Below are positions 1-5,834 of a stretch of DNA of 7,266 nt, piece by piece. The stretch's first letter is position 1; every line of letters starts with the position of its first letter. The notes beneath the pieces are model-generated. The model saw nothing but the letters and a program-made list of their open reading frames with translations. It was not told where the DNA came from and searched no databases. Location: NCBI GenBank assembly GCA_007124575.1, contig SLEW01000295.1:1-7266 (forward strand). The letters are read 5' to 3'. This DNA is from Bacteroidales bacterium. Lineage in GTDB: Bacteria; Bacteroidota; Bacteroidia; Bacteroidales; UBA7960. The position numbers and the translations under genes were made by a program.

Positions 1-981
1 ATTTTTTATAATTCTTAACGAATCGGTACCCAAAACACATTGCAGCATGCTTTCATTTGACCGGACAAACTCCAGGGCTGCATCCTGATCAGGGTAGAAT
101 GTATAGTGGATGACACCCACAGGGGAGGCCAGCACCGGGGTTTCCCGCAGCAGGAAGAAGTCATGGTCCTGATAAGGCATGGCACTGGTCTTTAAATAGG
201 CCTGCTGGTAACGTAAATTGTTCATGTAAGCCTCGGTCTTTTCTACATAACGGTATTGTTTCCATGCTTTTGCAAACATCCCGGTGTCATATCCGGCAGG
301 AAGCAAAAGGCAGGTCACGTTCCTGCAGCCCAGGCCATGATATGCAAAGACATCCTCGCCCAGGGCGTTAAGTTCTCCGGGAGATTCCTGGCCGGTCAGT
401 ATGGCGGCAGAATTTCTGTTTTTTCTTATGATATGCGGAAGGTGTCCGTAATGCCATGAAAAATACCTGGCCGTATTATCGCTTCCGGTAGCTATCACGG
501 CATCCGCTTCCTTTATTTCATCAGCAAACATAATCCGTTCTTTATACCAGGGATCTCTTCCACCAAGGATATCTGCCACTGCCCTGGGAAGATATGCATC
601 CTGCGAGGAGCATCTTGCCAGCAAGTAGTGGCCTGAGACCAGCACGGACAGCATGTCGTGAAAACCCACCAGCGGAATGTTGCCGGCCATGATTACCCCG
701 ATCTTTTTCTGACTGGCGGGTAACGGAATGTCAGGGTGGTTGCTGAGCCACCGTTTCAGGTTTGCCGGCTTGAGCATTTGACCCAGTGATGCCAGCGATC
801 TTGCTGTTTCACGGGGCGTAAACCATGGGTTGTGCCTGTGACTTTCATGTGCCGCTGCGATAAGCAGCTTAATATTCCTGTCGTCAGTTACTTCCGAACG
901 CATTAAGCAATCTGCGGTTTGGGAGAATATCTCACCCAAAGCAAAAAGGCACTCCATGCGTGTTTTCAAGCCTGGCTGCAT
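1..981 (-). CDS. LuxC-family acyl-CoA reductase, C-terminus cut by window edge
   Basis: Reading the minus strand from 981 to the window edge gives 327 uninterrupted residues. They match the acyl-CoA reductase (LuxC) family, which belongs to the aldehyde dehydrogenase superfamily and reduces acyl-CoA or acyl-enzyme to fatty aldehyde with NADPH. Seen directly: a nucleotide-binding core with IGVIMAGNIPLVGFHDMLSV at about residues 94-113, the ATGSDNTARYF segment at 164-174, and GLGCRNV at 216-222, where C219 is the likely acylated nucleophile. Bacteroidota homologues are, as I recall, about 345-350 residues, so only about 20 residues are missing. I chose ATG at 981 because the protein then begins MQPGLKTRMECLFALGE, like its relatives. 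An in-frame ATG at 1053 would add a hydrophobic, unlike-family extension. No luxD, luxE or luxAB lies nearby, so luminescence is not implied. The true substrate is unknown. Confidence 0.9.
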   Translation of the reverse strand, partial: MQPGLKTRMECLFALGEIFSQTADCLMRSEVTDDRNIKLLIAAAHESHRHNPWFTPRETARSLASLGQMLKPANLKRWLSNHPDIPLPASQKKIGVIMAGNIPLVGFHDMLSVLVSGHYLLARCSSQDAYLPRAVADILGGRDPWYKERIMFADEIKEADAVIATGSDNTARYFSWHYGHLPHIIRKNRNSAAILTGQESPGELNALGEDVFAYHGLGCRNVTCLLLPAGYDTGMFAKAWKQYRYVEKTEAYMNNLRYQQAYLKTSAMPYQDHDFFLLRETPVLASPVGVIHYTFYPDQDAALEFVRSNESMLQCVLGTDSLRIIKN

Positions 982-1088
982 AAGCCTGTTTTTTTTGTAA
1001 AGATAGCATATCCTGATTAGCAAGAAAAGGTATAATTTTACGTTTGCATTCATGATAATGTTTGACAAAAGGGCAAATTGTTGGAAAT
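982..1088. other. divergent intergenic region (two promoters expected)
   Basis: This AT-rich 107-bp spacer separates two divergently read genes, so it should contain both promoters. On the plus strand a TTTG at 1061-1064 is preceded by TA at 1056-1057. That is one base too far for a perfect TAnnTTTG -7 box, and no TTTG sits at the right distance upstream. On the minus strand TATCTTTA (about 998-1005) is one mismatch from TAnnTTTG. Neither is convincing enough to call as a promoter. Confidence 0.35.
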
Positions 1089-1955
1089 ATGTACAAACAC
1101 TCCTGTTTAATTGCTGTGCTTGTAATGCTGCAACTGACTCAGTCATATGGCATTGGCTCAGCAGATAGTTTATACTTCAGTAATGCCGAGGATACGCTGG
1201 CAATGATGGCAGGCCGGATACCAGAAGCACCTGATGATAAGGGAAGAATGCAGAACCATCATGCTTTTGCTGACTACTTTGAAGAGGTGCTTAAACATGA
1301 TGACGCTTTTTCTTACCCTTTTGATTCGCTGCCAACAGTCTCTCTCCTTTACGCCCCTGACAATACCTTTCGTATCGCCACCTGGTATGTGCCATTGTCG
1401 GGACAGAGGTTTTATTATGCAGGTTTTGTGCAATTGCCCCCTGCTGATAATGCCCCCCCGGAGGTTATTTCGTTGCAGGATGCCACAGGCGGCATCAACG
1501 GGAAAGAAGCCGGCCAGCTTGGTGTTGAATCATGGTATGGCGCCTATTACTATGAGGTTATTCAGGCAGACGGCATGGATCATTATATCCTCCTGGGCTG
1601 GAAAGGAGACAACCCACACTCCCGCCTGCGGGTGATAGAACCATTTTCAATCCAGGATGGGGTTCCGGCTTTTGGACAGCAGGTATTTGGTGAACCCTGG
1701 GATGATAAATGGCGTGTGGTGTTTGAATATTCAGCCAGGGTATCCATGAGCCTGGTATTTGAGGAGGACCGCGTAAGAACCAGTGCAGGAGTATTTCCCA
1801 TGATCGTTTTTGACCGGCTTGAACCATCACATCGCAGCCTTCAGGGCCATTACAGGTTTTACAAGCCCGAGGTGAACATTTTTGATGGATTATATTTCGA
1901 CGGCAGCATCTGGAGGTTTGTGGGAGATGTGGATGTGAGGATGCCTGAACAGTAG
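1089..1955 (+). CDS. predicted exported protein of unknown function
   Basis: The protein has 288 residues. It starts with a signal peptide: basic MYKHS, a hydrophobic LIAVLVMLQL core at residues 7-16, and a plausible signal peptidase I site after GSA (residue 25). There is no lipobox cysteine and no later membrane segment, so the mature protein is probably periplasmic or secreted. The body is rich in aromatic residues and looks like an all-beta fold. It has several striking blocks: APDNTFRIATWYVPLSG (89-105), ESWYGAYYYEVI (147-158), HYILLGWKGDN (165-175), FGQQVFGEP (195-203), RVVFEYS (209-215) and FDGLYFDGSIWRFVGDV (265-281). I recognise this as resembling hypothetical proteins conserved in Bacteroidota, but I know no function for them. 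I chose ATG 1089 over the in-frame TTG at 1062 because it puts the signal peptide at the N-terminus. It diverges from the acyl-CoA reductase gene and precedes serC by 239 bp with no clear terminator between, so read-through is possible. Confidence 0.85.
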   Translation: MYKHSCLIAVLVMLQLTQSYGIGSADSLYFSNAEDTLAMMAGRIPEAPDDKGRMQNHHAFADYFEEVLKHDDAFSYPFDSLPTVSLLYAPDNTFRIATWYVPLSGQRFYYAGFVQLPPADNAPPEVISLQDATGGINGKEAGQLGVESWYGAYYYEVIQADGMDHYILLGWKGDNPHSRLRVIEPFSIQDGVPAFGQQVFGEPWDDKWRVVFEYSARVSMSLVFEEDRVRTSAGVFPMIVFDRLEPSHRSLQGHYRFYKPEVNIFDGLYFDGSIWRFVGDVDVRMPEQ

Positions 1956-1987
1956 AAACAGCGTTCCATTTATTTCGCGTTTTCCTT

Positions 1988-2000
1988 TCCTTAGTGGTTT
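1988..2000 (+). repeat. 13-bp direct repeat, copy 1
   Basis: TCCTTAGTGGTTT occurs here and again at 2101-2113. An exact 13-bp match inside a 239-bp spacer is unlikely by chance. This copy lies just upstream of the weak candidate -7 box at 2009-2016, so it could be an operator. That role is inference. Confidence 0.6.
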
Positions 2001-2008
2001 AATTTTAC

Positions 2009-2016
2009 CATCTTTG
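2009..2016 (+). promoter_or_regulatory. weak candidate serC promoter (-7 box)
   Basis: CATCTTTG differs by one base from the Bacteroidota -7 consensus TAnnTTTG. The TTTC at 1986-1989, 19 nt upstream, is one mismatch from the -33 TTTG. If real, transcription would start near 2023 and leave a leader of about 170 nt before serC. I see no better promoter in the spacer, but the match is imperfect. Confidence 0.3.
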
Positions 2017-2100
2017 TAGCATAATTCGAAAAAAAGTTGCATCTTGCAGCCAGATTTTCACTAAATCATTTTTCGTTCAATTTCTGGACATTATACAAAC

Positions 2101-2113
2101 TCCTTAGTGGTTT
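2101..2113 (+). repeat. 13-bp direct repeat, copy 2
   Basis: This is the second exact copy of TCCTTAGTGGTTT, 113 bp downstream of the first. Here the repeat forms the 5' arm of the hairpin at 2101-2137, whereas copy 1 has no matching 3' arm nearby. Confidence 0.6.
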
Positions 2114-2137
2114 CGGCCAAAGAACGGCTGATAAGGA
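2101..2137 (+). promoter_or_regulatory. bulged hairpin in the serC leader
   Basis: TCCTTA (2101-2106) pairs with TAAGGA (2132-2137). TCGGCC (2113-2118) pairs with GGCTGA (2126-2131), including one G-T wobble. The loop is AAAGAAC, and a 6-nt bulge, GTGGTT (2107-2112), lies on the 5' side only. The hairpin ends 57 nt before the serC start and has no U-tract, so it is not an ordinary terminator. It could be an mRNA stability or regulatory element. No function is shown by the sequence. Confidence 0.4.
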
Positions 2138-2194
2138 GCGGAAAGCATTTTCATTTTTTCAAACACATATATTCACCCCAAAAAACACCAAGTC

Positions 2195-3265
2195 ATGAAA
2201 AAACATAATTTTAGTGCCGGACCGTCAATCTTAGCGCAAGAAGTGATCGAAAACACCGCGAAGGCGGTGCAGGATCTTAATGGAAATGGACTTTCTGTGA
2301 TGGAGATCTCGCATCGCAGCAAGGATTTCCAGGCTGTCATGGATGAAACAGTGGCCCTGTTCAGGGAGCTTCTGGATATTCCGGCCAACTATCACGTTTT
2401 GTTCGTGGGAGGAGGTGCCAGCATGCAGTTTTGCATGGTGCCCTTCAATCTGATGAAGAAGAAGGCTGCTTACCTGGAAACAGGCACCTGGGCCAAAAAA
2501 GCCGTTAAAGAAGCCAAGGCATTTGGCGAAGTGGACGTGGTTGGATCGTCAGCCGACAAGAACTTCAACTACATCCCTAAAGGCTTTACCATACCTGAGG
2601 ATGCCGACTATTTCCACATTACCACCAACAATACCATCTTCGGTACGGAGATACATGTGGATTATGACAGCCCCGTGCCGATGGTGGCTGACATGAGCTC
2701 CGACATCTTCAGTCGCCCCGTAGACATATCAAAATATGGCATCATTTACGGGGGAGCTCAGAAGAACCTGGGACCCGCAGGAGTTACCTTTGTCATTATT
2801 CGCGATGACATCCTGGGCAAGACAGACAGGCACATTCCCACCATGCTTGATTATAACACGCACATCGACAAGGGCTCGATGTTCAACACGCCACCCTGCC
2901 TGCCAATTTATGCATGCATGGAAACTCTTCGCTGGCTCAAGAAGCTTGGTGGGGTAAAGGTGATGCAGAAAATGAACCAGGAAAAGGCCGATATGCTCTA
3001 CAACGAGATCGAACGTAATAAGCTGTTTGTTGGCTCAGCTGAAAAAGACAGCCGTTCCCTGATGAATATCTGCTTTGTTATGAATGACAAGTACCAGGAT
3101 CTGGAAAAAGAATTCCTGGATCACGCCACCGCAAAAGGAATGGTTGGCCTTAAAGGCCATCGTTCCGTGGGAGGTTTCCGTGCTTCCACATACAATGCCC
3201 TTCCCAAAGAGAGCGTGGAGGCATTAATTGATGTGATGCAGGATTTTGAGAAAAAGCATGCCTGA
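2195..3265 (+). CDS. serC: phosphoserine aminotransferase SerC
   Basis: SerC is a cytoplasmic PLP enzyme that transfers the amino group of glutamate to 3-phosphohydroxypyruvate, making O-phosphoserine, the second step of serine synthesis. At 356 residues the protein is full length (E. coli SerC is about 362). Seen directly: the N-terminal NFSAGP (5-10), substrate-binding SHR (39-41), the GGGAS cofactor-phosphate loop (72-76), NNTIFGTE (145-152), and the aspartate D166 in VADMSSD, which should contact the pyridine nitrogen. GGAQKNLGPAG has the Schiff-base lysine at K190, and the C-terminal GHRSVGGFRASTYNALP is typical of the family. The ATG follows an A-rich stretch without a Shine-Dalgarno sequence, as is common in Bacteroidota. 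It is followed by the serA-like gene after 107 bp, which supports a serine-biosynthesis assignment. Some SerC proteins also act in pyridoxine synthesis (PdxB pathway), but nothing here suggests that. Confidence 0.97.
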   Translation: MKKHNFSAGPSILAQEVIENTAKAVQDLNGNGLSVMEISHRSKDFQAVMDETVALFRELLDIPANYHVLFVGGGASMQFCMVPFNLMKKKAAYLETGTWAKKAVKEAKAFGEVDVVGSSADKNFNYIPKGFTIPEDADYFHITTNNTIFGTEIHVDYDSPVPMVADMSSDIFSRPVDISKYGIIYGGAQKNLGPAGVTFVIIRDDILGKTDRHIPTMLDYNTHIDKGSMFNTPPCLPIYACMETLRWLKKLGGVKVMQKMNQEKADMLYNEIERNKLFVGSAEKDSRSLMNICFVMNDKYQDLEKEFLDHATAKGMVGLKGHRSVGGFRASTYNALPKESVEALIDVMQDFEKKHA

Positions 3266-3277
3266 TAAGGCTTTTGC

Positions 3278-3300
3278 CGGATATTTTAACCGGAAATCCG
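3278..3300 (+). other. small inverted repeat after serC
   Basis: CGGAT (3278-3282) is complementary to ATCCG (3296-3300). An alternative pairing uses CCGG at 3277-3280 and 3290-3293. The stem is short and only suggestive, and it lies immediately upstream of the stronger hairpin at 3310-3343. Confidence 0.25.
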
Positions 3301-3309
3301 ATATCAGAT

Positions 3310-3343
3310 CCTTTCCCCGGCTGCTTATGCGGCAGGGGAAAGG
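3310..3343 (+). other. strong hairpin between serC and serA
   Basis: Nine consecutive pairs (CCTTTCCCC 3310-3318 with GGGGAAAGG 3335-3343) are followed by one G-A mismatch. Five inner pairs then close a TTAT tetraloop (GCTGC 3320-3324 with GCGGC 3329-3333, one wobble). The 3' flank is CTTATTATAAA, a broken rather than pure T-tract, so termination would be partial at best. Placed 44 nt after the serC stop and 29 nt before the serA start, it may be an attenuator, an RNA-processing site or a 3'-end stabiliser within the operon. The structure is seen; the role is inferred. Confidence 0.6.
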
Positions 3344-3372
3344 CTTATTATAAACCCTAAAAGATACGTGTT

Positions 3373-4296
3373 ATGAAAAAAGTATTGATAGCTACCGTGA
3401 AGCCTTTTGCCCCTGCCGCGGTGGAAGGCATCAAAGAAGTCCTCGACAAGGCAGGTTATGAAATGGTTCTGCTGGAGAAATATGAATCTCCGGACGATTG
3501 GAAAAAAGCAGCAGCCGATGTCGATGCCATGATCATCCGCAGCGACAAAGCTACCCAGGATATCATTGAGGCAGCCTCTAACCTTAAAATCATTGTAAGG
3601 GCCGGTGCCGGATATGACAATGTGGACCTGGATGCCTGCAATAAGAAAGGCGTAGTGGCCATGAACACACCTGGCCAGAATTCCAACGCGGTGGCAGAGC
3701 TTGCCTTTGGCATGATGCTCTACCATGTAAGAAAAGGTTTTGACGGCACTTCAGGCACGGAGCTGCGCGGAAAAAAACTTGGCATCCATGCTTACGGCAA
3801 TGTCGGAAAATTTGTCGCCGAAATCGCAAAGGGCTTTGGCATGGAACTGTATGCCTTTGATCCATTTGTTGACAACAAGGATATTGAAAAGGCCGGCATC
3901 AAGCCCTTGAGCAGTGAACAGGAACTGTACAAGACCTGCGACTTTATTTCACTGCACATCCCATCCAATGAAAAGACAAAGAAGTCTATTGGCTATGACC
4001 TGCTTTCGCTGATGCCCAAAAAAGGCGCTTTGGTGAATACCGCCAGGAAAGAAGTTATCGACGAAGAAGGGCTTTTAAAACTTATGGCCGAAAGAGATGA
4101 TTTTGCTTATCTTTCGGATGTGGCCCCCGACTGCCGCGAGGAAATGGAAAACAAATTCCCGGGCCGCTACGTCTTTACCGCCAAGAAGATGGGTGCACAA
4201 ACTGCAGAAGCAAATATCAATGCGGGCATTGCTGCAGCCACACAAATTGTAAACTACCTTGAAAAGGGAGATACAACTTTCCAGGTTAACAAATAA
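3373..4296 (+). CDS. serA: D-3-phosphoglycerate dehydrogenase, short form without ACT domain
   Basis: This cytoplasmic NAD-dependent enzyme of the D-2-hydroxyacid dehydrogenase family is expected to oxidise 3-phosphoglycerate to 3-phosphohydroxypyruvate, the first step of serine synthesis. The 307 residues cover the substrate and nucleotide domains only. The ACT and intervening domains that give serine feedback control in E. coli SerA are absent. Seen directly: RAGAGYDNVD (76-85), the nucleotide loop GIHAYGNVG (137-145) in which the first glycine of GxGxxG is alanine (A140), D163 at the end of the second strand (NAD preference), SLHIP (193-197), and NTARKE with catalytic R225. Where most relatives have the catalytic histidine there is TAKKMGAQT (269-277), so lysine 271 or 272 replaces it. 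This matches the 'type IIIK' phosphoglycerate dehydrogenases described for Entamoeba and Bacteroides-like bacteria. Position directly after serC supports the substrate. Without that context another 2-hydroxyacid could not be excluded. Confidence 0.92.
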   Translation: MKKVLIATVKPFAPAAVEGIKEVLDKAGYEMVLLEKYESPDDWKKAAADVDAMIIRSDKATQDIIEAASNLKIIVRAGAGYDNVDLDACNKKGVVAMNTPGQNSNAVAELAFGMMLYHVRKGFDGTSGTELRGKKLGIHAYGNVGKFVAEIAKGFGMELYAFDPFVDNKDIEKAGIKPLSSEQELYKTCDFISLHIPSNEKTKKSIGYDLLSLMPKKGALVNTARKEVIDEEGLLKLMAERDDFAYLSDVAPDCREEMENKFPGRYVFTAKKMGAQTAEANINAGIAAATQIVNYLEKGDTTFQVNK

Positions 4297-4306
4297 CTTG
4301 TAAAAC

Positions 4307-4349
4307 GGGGAAGCGCTGGCACGTTATTACTATGTCCCGGCGTTTCCTT
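4307..4349 (+). other. long hairpin between serA and the DUF1015 gene
   Basis: GGAAGCGCTGG (4309-4319) pairs with CCGGCGTTTCC (4337-4347) over 11 positions including two G-T wobbles. It can be extended by two wobbles at the base. After a C-C mismatch four more pairs (ACGT 4321-4324 with ATGT 4332-4335) close a 7-nt loop. It begins about 10 nt after the serA stop, and its 3' flank is CTTATAATC, not a clean T-tract. Like the hairpin after serC, it may attenuate or process the operon transcript. This role is inferred. Confidence 0.55.
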
Positions 4350-4425
4350 CTTATAATCAGAAATGATGTTGCCGATCCCTGCGATCGATAATCTTGATGT
4401 GTAACCAATTTAATAAGCGAAAGAA

Positions 4426-5670
4426 ATGGCAATACTAAAACCATTCAGGGGATATCGCCCCCCACAGCATATTGCGAAGCAACTGGCCTCAAGGCCTTAT
4501 GATGTTTTGAACAGTGAAGAGGCACGCAAAGAGGCAGGTGACAACCCGTATTCCTTCCTGCGCGTGGTGAAACCCGAAATTGAACTGCCAGAAGGCACAG
4601 ACCTGTATTCGCAGCAAGTATATGATAAAGCAAAAGAGAACTTCCTGAAGTTTATCAGCAAAGGCTACCTGGTGCGTGACGAGAAACCCAACTATTATGT
4701 ATATGCGCAGACCTGGGGAAAGAAAACCCAATATGGCATTGTAGGATGCGCTGGCGTGGAAGATTACATCAACGACCGCATTAAGAAACATGAACTTACC
4801 CGTCCGGATAAAGAGGAAGACCGGATGAAGCATGTGCGTGTGACAAACGCAAATGCCGAGCCTGTTTTCTTTACTTATCCCAAGAAAGAAGAGGTTGATG
4901 AGATCGTTGCAGAAACGGTAAAAGCGCCGGCCGTATATGACTTTGTCGCGGATGATGGCTTTGGACATCATTTCTGGGTAATCGACGATAAGCAACTCAT
5001 CGAAAAACTGGAAAAGCTATTTGCTGACGTTCCTGCCTTTTATGTGGCAGACGGACATCATCGTACTGCTGCCGCTGCATTGGTTGGCAAGGAGAAAAAG
5101 GAAAACAATCCAAACCATACCGGCAATGAGCCTTATAACTTTTTTATGGCGGTGCTTTTCCCCGACGACCAACTTACCATCATCGACTACAACAGGGTGG
5201 TAAAAGACCTGAATGGATTGAGCAAGGAGGATTTTGTTGAAAAACTCAAGGCCGACTTTGATATTAAAAATAAAGGCCCTGAAGAATATAAGCCTGACGA
5301 ATTGCATGAAATGAGTATGTACCTTGATGGCGAGTGGTATGCCATGAAGGCTAAATCACATACTTATGATGATAATGATCCTATCGGTGTGCTGGATGTG
5401 ACGATCCTTTCAAAATCTGTGCTGGAACCCTTGCTGGGCATAAAAAACCTTCGTACTGATAAACGCATTGATTTTGTTGGTGGTATCCGCGGACTAAAGG
5501 AGCTGAAGCGCCGTGTTGACAGTGGCGAGATGAAGGTGGCCTTTGCATTGCACCCTGTAACGATGGAGCAGCTGATGGACATTGCAGATACCGGCAATAT
5601 CATGCCTCCAAAGACGACCTGGTTCGAGCCAAAGCTGCGCAGTGGCCTGGTGGTGAACTCACTCGATTAA
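4426..5670 (+). CDS. DUF1015 family protein, serine-cluster associated
   Basis: This 414-residue soluble protein has no signal peptide or membrane segment. It is a full-length member of the DUF1015 family (COG4198 type), found in bacteria and archaea and without an established function that I can cite. Family signatures seen: KPFRGYRP at 5-12, SRPYDVLNSEEA at 22-33, the KHELTRPDKEEDR block at 121-133, FYVADGHHRTAAA at 205-217, and a C-terminal MPPKTTWFEPKLRSGLV block at about 393-409. The ADGHHR motif resembles the catalytic loop of ParB/sulfiredoxin-fold proteins, a fold that includes the ADP-dependent free serine kinase SerK and the serine kinase SbnI. The gene follows serC and serA in the same direction. 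I recall the same order in other Bacteroidota. Together these suggest a role with serine or phosphoserine, but no reaction is demonstrated. The start ATG lies after an A-rich stretch (AAGCGAAAGAA) and gives the conserved N-terminus. Confidence 0.9.
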   Translation: MAILKPFRGYRPPQHIAKQLASRPYDVLNSEEARKEAGDNPYSFLRVVKPEIELPEGTDLYSQQVYDKAKENFLKFISKGYLVRDEKPNYYVYAQTWGKKTQYGIVGCAGVEDYINDRIKKHELTRPDKEEDRMKHVRVTNANAEPVFFTYPKKEEVDEIVAETVKAPAVYDFVADDGFGHHFWVIDDKQLIEKLEKLFADVPAFYVADGHHRTAAAALVGKEKKENNPNHTGNEPYNFFMAVLFPDDQLTIIDYNRVVKDLNGLSKEDFVEKLKADFDIKNKGPEEYKPDELHEMSMYLDGEWYAMKAKSHTYDDNDPIGVLDVTILSKSVLEPLLGIKNLRTDKRIDFVGGIRGLKELKRRVDSGEMKVAFALHPVTMEQLMDIADTGNIMPPKTTWFEPKLRSGLVVNSLD

Positions 5671-5708
5671 AATTAATGGTACTGAACGTCAAAACTTTAT
5701 TAAAAAAG

Positions 5709-5738
5709 TTTGGGATTCAATTTTTTTTGTTATTTTTG
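5709..5738 (+). promoter_or_regulatory. Bacteroidota-type promoter for rpmE2
   Basis: A TTTG (-33 box, 5709-5712) is followed after 18 nt by TATTTTTG (-7 box, 5731-5738). This is a perfect match to the Bacteroidota primary sigma consensus TTTG/TAnnTTTG. The predicted start is near 5745, giving a leader of about 90 nt before rpmE2. It is the best promoter in the window and fits the strong expression expected of a ribosomal protein gene. Confidence 0.8.
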
Positions 5739-5783
5739 CAGTCCTGAAAAAAAGGGATTCAACAAAGAAAAAGTAACAGAACA

Positions 5784-5822
5784 ATGCCGGACAGGTATAG
5801 CTTTTCCGGCGGGAACAATTAA
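5784..5822 (+). promoter_or_regulatory. rpmE2 leader: GC-rich hairpin overlapping a 12-codon upstream ORF
   Basis: GCCGGA (5786-5791) pairs exactly with TCCGGC (5805-5810) around a 13-nt loop, in an otherwise A-rich leader. The same stretch is an open reading frame from ATG 5784 to TAA 5820-5822, encoding MPDRYSFSGGNN, which stops 12 nt before the rpmE2 ATG. Leaders controlling L31 genes are known in other phyla, so autoregulation by L31 is conceivable. The short ORF may be coincidental. Confidence 0.4.
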
Positions 5823-5834
5823 AAAAACAGACTG

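Noticed and set aside
256..459. 67-codon plus-strand open frame near the left end
   Set aside because: It is antisense to the acyl-CoA reductase gene, which reads without interruption through the same bases.
982..1053. Longer N-terminus for the acyl-CoA reductase from ATG at 1053
   Set aside because: The frame is open, but the 24 extra residues are hydrophobic, unlike the family, and would use up most of the divergent promoter region.
1062..1088. TTG start 27 bp upstream for the exported protein
   Set aside because: It would add MTKGQIVGN ahead of a good signal peptide, and TTG starts are rare. ATG 1089 gives a normal signal sequence.
4489..4995. 168-codon minus-strand open frame opposite the DUF1015 gene
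   Set aside because: It is hydrophobic only because it is antisense to a lysine- and glutamate-rich coding region. The plus strand carries clear DUF1015 motifs.
5692..5711. AT-only inverted repeat (AAACTTT / AAAGTTT) after the DUF1015 gene as a terminator
   Set aside because: The stem is AT-rich and weak, and it overlaps the -33 box of the rpmE2 promoter. The T-run downstream is 10 nt away. Not convincing as a terminator.
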